Assembly: GCA_905116865.2 (NCBI GenBank)
Contig: CAJHNH020006046.1
Location: 662,926 to 726,925 of the forward strand
Source of the DNA: Candidula unifasciata
Taxonomy: Eukaryota > Mollusca > Gastropoda > Stylommatophora > Geomitridae
Direction of reading: 5' to 3'
Length of the DNA: 64,000 nucleotides
Positions within the stretch are counted from its first letter, which is position 1. Each line of letters begins with the position of its first letter. Shown here piece after piece: positions 55,976 to 64,000 of the stretch. The notes below the pieces were generated by a model, which saw only the letters and a program-made list of their open reading frames with translations, had not been told where the DNA came from and searched no databases. The translations under genes were made by a program, and so were the position numbers.

Positions 55976-56362
55976 GGCTATCCTTCGAATAATTGGCACA
56001 CATTATGGTGGCCAAAAACATACCCTAACAGGGCCTCGCCCACATGTAAATTGCGGACTTCCGGCACTATCGCCGAGAGTATCCCCCACACCGCTACTCG
56101 TGGCTAAACTAGATGGCTGGGACTCACGGGCAATTAAATTGCAGGAAGCTGCAGTAGATCCGGTAGCTGCTGCTCGTGAGTCCCATGCATCTAGTTTAGC
56201 CCCGCGTAGTGGCATGGGAGATACTCTGGGCGGTGGCGGTAGTTGCCGGAAGTTCACAATTTAAGTCGCCGGAAGTCTGCATTTTACATGTGACTGAGGC
56301 CCTGTTGGGGTGTTTTTTTTAGCGGCCATAATATATGCCCGTTATTCGGAGGATAGCCTATA
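55976..56362. mobile_element. Foldback MITE, 387 bp
   Basis: Ends GGCTATCCTTCGAATAA and, complemented, GGCTATCCTCCGAATAAC; the inner core GGCTAAACTAGATGGCTGGG is mirrored by CATCTAGTTTAGCC. Third member of the foldback family. Confidence 0.8.
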
Positions 56363-56804
56363 TTCTATATATGATCTGCTGGAATGATCACTGGTAACTA
56401 AACTGCAAACATGTTGGGGAAACTCTGGGAAACTACTCAGAAAGACAGCAGTACATCACACACACACAAAGGTCTGCATATGAAGTGTTAATTAATAATA
56501 ATATAATAACATTATTATCTCTTAACTCTTTCAGAACCAGAATACATTGTTTTAAATATTTAAAAGGAAGATAACAAGATACAATAAAAGGGCATGACTG
56601 TATTACTTTCAAGGAGACAAAATATTATGCTGTATGTTAGCATATCTAGCCAGATTTCTTCAGCATGCTGTAACCAAACGTCAAATATATAAGTTTTGTT
56701 TGAAATACACTGATTATAGCTGACAGATGGTTGTGACCAGCGCCACAGGATGGACTTTAAGAAGAGGAAAACAAAAATCTACAATCTGTTCAATTCTGCA
56801 ATCT

Positions 56805-56917
56805 CAGATCTGTAAAACAGATGCAACTCAGGTTTTGGAACAGGACTGCAGTCCAAAAGTGGATGAACAACCAGGACTTTCCGCCAGAGTTTACAGCTGG
56901 TGAACGCGAAGAAGAAG
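56805..56917 (+). repeat. 5'-truncated SINE S1 with perfect 13-bp TSD
   Basis: From CAGATCTGTAAAACAGATGC to GGTGAACGCGAAGAAGAAG. Flanked by aattctgcaatct at 56792-56804 and 56918-56930. This copy fixes the 3' end of the family. Confidence 0.92.
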
Positions 56918-57029
56918 AATTCTGCAATCTGTTCAATTAATATTTAGTCTACGCAAAGTCAATCTACTGTTAAATAATAATAATTAATAATAAAATAATA
57001 CTCAGCAAACAAAACTATCGGCCAACCCC

Positions 57030-58282
57030 AGGGGACGCAATCCTTCTGTTGCTTATGGACGAAGGGGATGCAATCCAATGTTTCTTTCAATGTCTGTTTA
57101 GTCATATAATGATCTGTAATCTGTAATATTGGTTCAGGGGTAGGTTTAACGCTATTCCTAACCTTAACCTGAAAGAATATCAATATATCAAATATTCATA
57201 AAGATTCTTATTCGGCAACATAAATCAACTTTGGATAGTATCCCCTATGGTCATCAAACTGAAGACTTACATTTGTCAAATGTTACAATTCTCGCTCAGT
57301 AACTTGAGATACTGCCCAAAAACGTGGTCTCTGTGACTGAACCGCCACTGAAAAGCAGACAAGTATCTGGAAAAAAGGTCGCGACTTGTTCCACCTTGCT
57401 GTAATTTCCGCTTTGCATGCATCCACAATCCCTCTATTGTCCGAATGTGTATGTCTGGGTGAATAGGATGTACGAAATGCTCCACATGCACCATGACTTC
57501 ATGCTGATAAACGCCGTTGTTTATATGGCTCAAGTTAGCATAGCCAGGAGATGCATCAGTAACAATAACGCTACCTGGCAGGACATGTTTACTTATAATT
57601 TGCTCTATTGTAGGTGCATCTCTGTGCTCAACTATTTCCAACCAGCAACGATGAGTTCCACGTTCAACAATACCCACAACCCAAGAGCCAGGCCGTCGAC
57701 GACGATATTTCCGATGAAAGAAGTATGTTACATCAACCTCAACAGTAATAGGGTCACCATTATCATCGAAGCCTCCAAGCTCAAGACGCTGACCTAGCAA
57801 CCAGTGGCTGCACTCCAGTCGAAAATAGTTGTTGTAATTGACTACCGCGCTTAAAGTGTCAATGCCTTCAAACAGCCTTACGTGCTTAGCTTTCACTTCG
57901 TAAAGCCAGTAGAACATGATCATGACGATCTTTTGGGTGTTAAGGCCACTCTGTTCAAAGAAAGAGCCTGTTCGTATACTGCATATCGTGTCTGGCACAT
58001 CGAACACTGCCAAGTGTAGCCATCAGGACAGTGGGTGCGCCGCACAAAAGTCATCGGACGCTCACATTTGCTGCAGTTGTTGCTGTTATGTATCAAACGG
58101 TGTTCAGCAAGCCACATTACCCACACCATACTGTCATCCATTAAATTATACAGCGCATTTGGTGTCAAATCGCAAGACTGGAGAACGTCTCGTGGAAAAA
58201 CTTCGCTTGCTATTTGAAAACGCTGTCTCCCAGCAGCGGCCATGTTTCCGTCTTCAGCGTAAAAAAGTGGATTGCGTCCCCT
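57030..58282 (-). mobile_element. Merlin-family DNA transposon
   Basis: 14-bp terminal inverted repeats aggggacgcaatcc (57030-57043) and ggattgcgtcccct (58269-58282). Size 1.25 kb, encoding an IS1016/ISXO2-like transposase, the hallmark of Merlin. A second internal ggggatgcaatcc lies at 57064-57076. No convincing 8-9 bp target duplication was found, so the insertion may be old or the ends rearranged. Confidence 0.85.
57276..58243 (-). pseudogene. Merlin transposase (ISXO2-like DDE), one frameshift
   Basis: The first segment (58243-57920) starts MAAAGRQRFQ and holds a zinc ribbon, CSKCERPM and CSMC, at residues about 59-85. The second segment (58013-57276), in another frame, continues SIRTGSFFEQSGL and carries the DDE triad: VEVDVTYFFHRKY, VIVTDASPGY and RTIEGLWMHAKRKLQ. 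Typical ISXO2 features GSWVVGIVERGT and GTSRDLF are present. A single frame change near 58005 separates the halves; a short intron or sequencing error could also explain it. Confidence 0.85.
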
Positions 58283-58774
58283 ACTGCTATCAAACCGCCA
58301 AATGCGAAGTTGAAAAAAAAAACCTATATATTCTAATTTATAATTATATAACTGATAAGATAGACATGATATCGTTATTACAGACAGTACTGCTATGACT
58401 GTAACTGCTACTGATGTAATAATGATCAGTTTGTAGCTACAAATGTGATGAATATTACGATTTTACCAGGGTCTTCTTGTGATATAGGAATGTTTGTATA
58501 CCTTCGACCGTCTTGTCGCCTTCCACACCAGATACTACACGAATTTCATACTAAATATGATAGGCCAGTTCCTTAGACACAAAGATAAACAAAAATGTTG
58601 GGAACTCTTGATGTATTTATTAATTATTAGTGATATACTTAAATTTTAGGTTTTTTGTGTGTGTTTTAGATAGTGACAGTGTTTGCCGGGCAGTAGCCAT
58701 ATTTAGCTGTTTTAAACAAGAAGACTGCCAATTTTCCGGCTCTCGGCCATGTCTGGCTTTTTTCTACTGACTAG

Positions 58775-59030
58775 GGTGGCCAATTGGGCAATTTTAATGC
58801 CAGATGCCAGAAATTTAGTGGTTTGTGAAATTGTTGTGGGAGTTCCCAGTTTGGCTTTTTAAAGGCCATATTGTGGAGAAAATGTCTCTTTTGAAAGGTT
58901 GTTGGCCTAAAAACTTTGGCTTTTTTGAATCCATTTTGGCATTTCCCTCCTGTGCAACAAATCTCTCCCTTTCTCCTTCCTCCCCCAACCCCACCCGACA
59001 GTAAATGTGTGTGATTCATATTAAAACAGT
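58775..59030 (+). repeat. Unnamed repeat paired with 26815-26960
   Basis: Shares GGCAATTTTAATGCCAGATG and AGAAATTTAGTGGTTTG with 26815-26960. No gene seen. Confidence 0.5.
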
Positions 59031-59055
59031 TCAAAATAAGCGTTTATTAATTTCT

Positions 59056-59380
59056 CTTTTCAGCGTTTCGGGTCCTTGGTGTTCACTGCTGCAAATATAA
59101 CCTGCCTCCTCTCATCTTTATGGTTGGTCTTCTCTTTCCAGCCGGTGACACCAAGTGTTTGCAGGTCTGTCTGGACGTTATCTCTCCATCGTCTTCTTGT
59201 TTTGCCTCGTGGTCTACGACAATTCAGCTCCCTTTTGGATATTGTTTTTACTTCTCTGTCATTAACATTCTCTCTATATGCACAAGCATTTTGTCTCATG
59301 ATGCCAGTGATCAGTGGTGATTTAAACAAATTATGAATTACGTTGTTGATTCTCACTCTCCCTTCCCCGCTGTTTGCATA
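59056..59380 (-). pseudogene. LINE C-terminal fragment
   Basis: Minus-strand ORF of 98 residues: GIMRQNACAYRENVNDREVK, CRRPRGKTRRRWRDNVQTDL and ERRQVIFAAVNTKDPKR. The RPRG.TRRRW motif is the C-terminal signature of LINE ORF2 proteins. Not a host gene. Confidence 0.65.
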
Positions 59381-59499
59381 TTTGATAGATCTAAATATTC
59401 GTCGTTATATCCTGTTTTCGAAAATTTGTAATGAGGCTTCGCGTTTTTTTTTTTTTAAGTTGTGCGCCAAGATTTAGAGCCATATAAGACGACTAGTCT

Positions 59500-60030
59500 T
59501 ATCAACGTTTATATACAGACGGTTCAGTGTCAAGAGGCATAAGAAGTGCTTGGGGCTTCTTAGCAAAAGTTAATGGTCGACGTTTGGTGCAGGAGAGCAT
59601 AGCATATGATACCACAACATCCAGCTTAAGAATGGCGGTGGAGGCCGTCACTGCAGCTTTCCGCTGGCTAGAGAACACGACACACACACACACATCATGA
59701 TTGTTACTGATTCAGAAAGCATGCTGAGGCAGATCAGAATAGGTATGCTTCGTGCAGAGTGGCATGCTTCGCTGCGGAGGACACGAGTGTGGTTTTTTGG
59801 GTCTGGATTTTTTCACCGGGTCACGCCGGTGTGTTGGGAAATGAACAGGCGGACAGACTGTCTGGCTCTGCACAACTTGGTGGAAGTAAAAAAATTAAAG
59901 ATCCCTTTTCACACCTTAAGCGCATCGGCCAATGGGAAGAGCACCCATATTTTTACAGACCAATCGGCACTGGTAGGTAATGTGATCAACATTACGCCGG
60001 CCGCCTTTACGTTTCTTAATTTATAACGTA
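59500..60030 (+). pseudogene. LINE RNase H fragment
   Basis: Plus-strand pieces LYTDGSVSRGIRSAWGFLAK, SLRMAVEAVTAAFRWLE, a (CA)n expansion, VTDSESMLRQIRIGMLRAEW, and SPGHAGVLGNEQADRLSGSA. All RNase H catalytic motifs are recognisable but frames are broken. Same family as 28860-29640. Confidence 0.78.
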
Positions 60031-60150
60031 CCCCAAACACGAAATCCCCGTGGGAAATCCGCAGCTGACCTTACAGTCCATTATTTCAAGGGGTGCAAGT
60101 GTGCTGTTATGTGGTGCTTTTTTTGAGTGTTCATCTAGTGTCTTCTAATG

Positions 60151-60187
60151 CTAACCCTAACCCTAAACATAACCCTAACCCTAAACT
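60151..60187 (-). repeat. Interstitial telomere-like (TTAGGG)n
   Basis: About six CTAACC/CCTAAA units on the plus strand with one variant (AAACAT). Consistent with a TTAGGG telomere, as in molluscs and most animals. Confidence 0.85.
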
Positions 60188-60367
60188 TGGCTGTAGAGAA
60201 ATCGCGAGAAACTACAACCTGACCACCCTAGAATTTATTGGGTATGTCTCCCGTGACGTTGTCGTGACGTCAGGGGTAAGTTATAAATTAAGTACTGCCT
60301 TTGCTTCCCCATGATATGCATCCTGGTAACAATTTTAGGCTGGGTCGGCACAGGAGCTAATATTATA

Positions 60368-60398
<31 letters not shown>

Positions 60399-60406
60399 AA
60401 AAAAAA
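60368..60406 (+). repeat. Poly(C) followed by poly(A)
   Basis: About 21 C then about 18 A, the same arrangement as at 32552-32598. Confidence 0.9.
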
Positions 60407-60461
60407 CCGGATTGATGCAGATTAGAACAAACCTAACGGGTGCCCTAATTAAAAATTCATA

Positions 60462-60745
60462 GGATTTGGAATCGGGTATTTGGATCGGGTATTTGGTATC
60501 TGGGATCAGGTTTCAGGTATTTTGCATTTTGACTCAAGTGTTTGGGATTTGGAACAAGGTATTTGAGATTTGGACCCGAATATTTGGGATTTGGAACCCG
60601 GTATTTGGGATTTGGACCCGAATATTTGGGATTTGGACCCCGGTATTTGGGATTTGGACCCCGGTATTTGGGATTTGGATCCCGGTATTTGGGGTTTGGA
60701 CCCCGGTATTTGGGATTTGGACCCCGGTATTTGGGGTTTGCCATA
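60462..60745. repeat. 20-bp minisatellite
   Basis: About 13 units of GGTATTTGGGATTTGGACCC. The unit is near a multiple of three, so ORFs run through it on both strands (for example repeated PNTGVQI), which are artefacts. Confidence 0.92.
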
Positions 60746-61012
60746 TGGGTAGTGGCATTCTTCTTTTTGTCTTCACTAGAAGAGTGGATGGCATATTGTA
60801 TTGTGGTTAACAGCTAGGCTGCAATACCTTAAAAGTTTCGGCCCAACACATCCAATTTCAACAAACTCATGATTAGTTGGTTTTACGGCATGCTTGTTAA
60901 GACGGCGGTGGATCTTTTTATTTTCCCCCAAAAGAGTGCCCCGGAACCTCACTGGATGGGGTGCCACCCAGTATTATACTATTCTATCCGCAGGGGCGTC
61001 AGACCGTCAGGT

Positions 61013-61217
61013 AAACATTCTCTAGACCAAAAACAGTCAGACAATCAATCTGTTAATATTGCTCCTGGAGTTAAGTGTCCCGATCTGTGGTCACAATTAT
61101 TACAGCTATTATAAGACAACAGTATCATCTAGAGCAGTGGTCTCCTTGGAAAGGCAGCGGTGTGGTGAGGAGGTTCCAGGGAGGAGTCAATCAATATTTT
61201 AAATGAGTTTATCTGTA
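61013..61217 (+). repeat. Left arm of a 200-bp inverted repeat
   Basis: Matches the reverse complement of 62405-62605: CTAGACCAAAAACAGTCAG, CAATCAATCTGTTAATATT, AAGTGTCCCGATCTG, GACAACAGTATCATCTAGAG, GGTTCCAGGGAGGAGTC. Confidence 0.85.
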
Positions 61218-61237
61218 TATGGAAAGCCAAAGTTGAG

Positions 61238-61740
61238 TGCGATGAATTGTCATTCATCGACTGGTGAGCGAAAACTGAGTACGAATGTTAACCGTTACGG
61301 AAGCAAAGGTGAGAGAGCGGAACGGCCAATGAGTGACTGATCAGCCAGGGACCAGCCAGTAGATGGGAACCGTGAACGGTCAGTTATTTACCGGTGAGCG
61401 AGAGTTAACCGTTATGGACAAACCAAAGCAGAGAGATTAAATATCATTCAGTGACCGGTGAGTGAAAACATGAACGAGTGTTCATATGTAGATAGGAGTG
61501 CTGAACGGTCAGTGAGTTACCGTTGAGTGAGCATTAATCGTTTGGGACAAGCCAAAAAGGAGAGACATGAACTGTCGTCATTCGGTGACCGGTGAGTGAC
61601 AACGTGTGAACGAACAGTAACCGTCATCGTAATAAATGGATCACGATTTTACCGTGAGCAGGATTGTGCGACAGTTCGAGCTGCAGACTTTTCGTGAAGA
61701 CGAACTGTTGACGTGTAAAGCAATTAAGATGAACAGTTGT
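61238..61740 (+). repeat. Diverged block of the 145-bp satellite
   Basis: Repeats of GTGAACGGTCAGTTATTTAC, CCGGTGAGCGAGAGTTAACC, GGGACCAGCCAGTAGATGGG. Less regular than the array at 63190-64000. Confidence 0.8.
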
Positions 61741-61831
61741 TAGTCAAGTTAAAAGTGTACAAGAGCAACCCTTTAGTGACAGCATGGAACAATACGACAT
61801 GTCACATGTGGCAGAAATATACTAGGACAAT

Positions 61832-62320
61832 TTTTCTTCTTTTTTTCTTTCGTTCGCTTGAAATATATTTTCTATATCTGCAATGTTGTCTCTAGTATTA
61901 ACTTTACTGTCTTTTGTAATTCACTCAGCGACCCGTAAAGTTTGACTTGCACCGATGTTTCTCTTGGCCAAACGTTTTGCCTTGATATGTTGTATTTGGG
62001 ACAGTCTTGGAGGACATGATCTGTTGTCTCAGGTGCCAGTCCACATGGCTGATTCGCCGATTTTAAATTTTGTGTACATGTGGCTGCAAAGTTGATTGTG
62101 TCCTGTTCTAAGGCGTAGAATAATAACTTGCTCTGGTCAGTCCATAAAATATTAACCGTCTTTTACCGGTTTTGGTGGCTTTCTGATTGATTTGATTATT
62201 CTCTTCTTTTGTTGATAAGAGACTGGTACGTCAGGCTGTTCTTCATTTGCACCTTCCTTAGCTAGTTTATCTTTCATTTCCATGAACTCCACAGTGGGAT
62301 GGTATCCACTGCATAGTTAT
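61832..62320 (-). pseudogene. 3' fragment of the same LINE family as 50351-54040
   Basis: Aligns with 50351-50830: tail GAACGAAAGAAAAAAAGAAG, then LINE C-terminal zinc region and part of RNase H on the minus strand. Sits between the arms of the 61013/62605 inverted repeat. Confidence 0.8.
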
Positions 62321-62404
62321 TTTACAAGAAAATATTTGTCTTTGGTTTTTTGTTTTATAAATATATTGAAACATATTTTACAAGTTGGCGTAATGGATTA
62401 TTAC

Positions 62405-62605
62405 ATGTACAGATGAACTCATTAAAAGTATTGATCGACTCCTCCCTGGAACCTTCTCCCCGTCTCCTTTTCATGGAGACCATTGCTCTAGATGATACTG
62501 TTGTCTTATACCTAGCTCTAATAATTGTGATTACAGATCGGGACACTTGATTCCAGGAGTAATATTAACAGATTGATTGCCTGACTGTTTTTGGTCTAGA
62601 AGCAC
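62405..62605 (-). repeat. Right arm of the 200-bp inverted repeat
   Basis: Reverse complement of 61013-61217 at roughly 85-90 percent identity by eye. Confidence 0.85.
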
Positions 62606-62875
62606 AGATAGTTGTTGTGAGTAAGGCCATATTGTTAGTGAATCTTTCTTGAGAGAGTGTATTACCTACAAATGGAAAACAACTATCGCGGCAGATTATG
62701 TTAAACTGGAAGGGTGCGTGTATTAGGCGAACATGGACGAAGTGAAAATGGGATTTGAGTGGCGACATAACTAGTTTGGCTAACGTAAACGCACGGATAC
62801 ATTATGCCCTAATGTTAAATAACCAGGAATATATCTCAAACAGACTCTGTGGTCCTTTTCTTTTTTGTTCACCCT

Positions 62876-63059
62876 ATCTCGGAGACTCCACGATTTCGTG
62901 GGAAATTCCCGGGAAAGTCCAGTGTTATCAGAGTGTTAAGTTGTGAAATAAACATCGACCAACACTAACACTAACCCCCCCCCCCCCCCCCCCCCCGCCC
63001 ACACCATAATACTGAGCTTTCCCGGGAACTCCCAAAGAAATCTTGAAGTCACCGAGATG
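62876..63059. repeat. Imperfect hairpin around a poly(C) run
   Basis: Arms 62876-62928 and 63006-63059 (TATCTCGGAGACT ... ATTCCCGGGAAAGTC) are complementary at about 80 percent, with a 20-nt poly(C) at 62977-62996 in the loop. Possibly the ends of a small MITE. Confidence 0.6.
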
Positions 63060-63139
63060 TCTGTCACGTGAGTGTGCGTGTATAATCTGTACCCACTCTA
63101 TTACACTCTCTGGGTGTAACAAGGATGTCTGGCTGGCTC

Positions 63140-63190
63140 ACCACACTCAGTGAAAAGGCAAGACGGAAATATAACCAGATTACGACCGGT
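63140..63190 (+). pseudogene. Short LINE fragment at the satellite edge
   Basis: CACACTCAGTGAAAAGGCAA and ACCGGTACCATTAG match the 3' coding part of the LINE at 28860-29640 (29490-29550). It abuts the satellite array. Confidence 0.6.
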
Positions 63191-64000
63191 ACCATTAGTA
63201 ATGGAACGGTCAGTGAGTGACTGGTGAGCGTGCGTCAACAATTAAGGACCAGCCAGTAGATGGGTGCGAGCGAGCGATGAGCTGTCTTCCAGTGACCGGT
63301 GAGCGAAAACGTATGAACTAGTGTTAACTGTTAGGGACCAGCCAGTAGATGGGAGCGGTGAACGGTCAGTGAGTTACATGTGAGCGAGAGTTACTCGTTA
63401 GGGATAAGCGAAAGGAAAGAAATGAACTGTCATCCAGTGACCGGTGAGCGAAAACGTATGAACTAGTGTTAACTGTTAGGGACCAGCCAGTAGATGGGAG
63501 CGGTGAACGGTCGGTGAGTTACCGGTGAGCGAGCGTTAACCGTTAGGGACAAGCCAAAGGAGAGACATGAACTGTCATTCAGTGACCTGTGAGCGAAAAC
63601 GTATGAACTAGTGTTAACTGTTAGGGACCAGCCAGTAGATGGGAGGGGTGAACGGTCAGTGAGTTTCCTGTGAGCAAGAGTTAACCGTTAGGGACAAGCC
63701 AAAAGAGAAAGATGAACTGTGAGCGAAAACGTATGAACTAGTGTTAACTGCTAGGGACCAGCCAGTAGATGGGAGCTGTGAACGGTCAGTGAGTTACCGG
63801 TGAGCGAGAGTTACCCGTTAGGGACAAGCGAAAGGAAAGAAATGAACTGTCATTCAGTGACCGGTGAGCCAAAACGTATGAACTAGAAGAGTTAACCGTT
63901 AGGGACCAGCCAGAAGATAGGAGCGGTGAAGGATCAGTGAGTTACATGTGAGCGAGCGCCGTTAGAGACAAGCCAAAGGATAAAGATGAACTGTCGTCAT
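63190..64000 (+). repeat. 145-bp satellite array, running off the window
   Basis: Monomer starts (GAACGGTCAGTGAGTTAC) at 63360, 63505, 63650, 63780 and 63928, so the period is 145 with one shortened unit. Each monomer has two related halves, each with (C/T)CGGTGAGCGA and GTTAAC(C/T)GTTAGGGAC followed by AGCC, implying an older dimer. No gene seen. Confidence 0.93.

Noticed and set aside
57417..58398. Plus-strand ORFs of 126 and 160 residues
   Set aside because: They are antisense shadows of the Merlin transposase on the minus strand.
60457..60817. Several ORFs with PNTGVQI-type or GIWDLDP-type repeats
   Set aside because: All frames stay open because the 20-bp repeat rarely contains a stop. 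No start context or homology.

Overview
This is a metazoan genome window, most likely from a marine invertebrate and plausibly a gastropod or other mollusc. That assignment is an inference from AT-rich DNA, spliced genes with GT/AG introns, a TTAGGG-type interstitial telomere motif and the mix of RTE-like and RNase-H-bearing LINEs, SINEs, hAT, mariner, Tigger and Merlin elements. Nothing looks bacterial, and no CRISPR array or operon is present.

The core of the window is a head-to-tail tandem duplication of one amidase-signature gene, both copies on the minus strand. Copy 1 occupies 23908 down to 2396 and copy 2 occupies 48795 down to 34809. I assembled ten coding exons (A to J) for each. Exon lengths (137, 127, 173, 140, 201, 72, 157, 42, 300 and 200 nt) and phases are identical between copies, every boundary has GT/AG, and there are no stops or frameshifts. 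The two proteins differ at about 39 of about 515 residues, while the introns have diverged much further and carry different insertions. Both copies keep the Ser-cisSer part of the amidase triad (GGSSGGS and GADQSGS) but have threonine where the family has its catalytic lysine (VAITDN instead of VAIKDN). The first coding exon with the ATG was not found for either copy.

The duplicated unit seems to extend beyond the gene, from about 0.9 to 25.5 kb in copy 1 and about 33.2 to 54.1 kb in copy 2. This allows insertions to be dated relative to the duplication. After it came a Tigger element (11918-13091), a LINE with a nested hAT (8998-10157), a LINE with a 14-bp target duplication (50351-54040) and independent SINE insertions (7903-8187 and 38438-38640). 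Before it came a mariner with terminal inverted repeats (4779-6209), truncated SINEs and a degenerate LINE tail.

Between copy 1 and copy 2 (23.9-34.8 kb) lie LINE fragments, a foldback MITE, an intact single-exon BED-like zinc-finger ORF (26226-26639) and a near-perfect 522-bp palindrome (27117-27638). Upstream of copy 2 (48.8-64 kb) are the large LINE, a second BED-like ORF (54934-55416), a nearly intact Merlin transposon (57030-58282), LINE remnants, a 20-bp minisatellite, and a satellite of about 145 bp that runs off the right end.

The 'system' most worth following is the pair of conserved amidases lacking the catalytic lysine. Next come the palindrome, the SINE family with a possible LINE partner, and the BED-like ORF pair.
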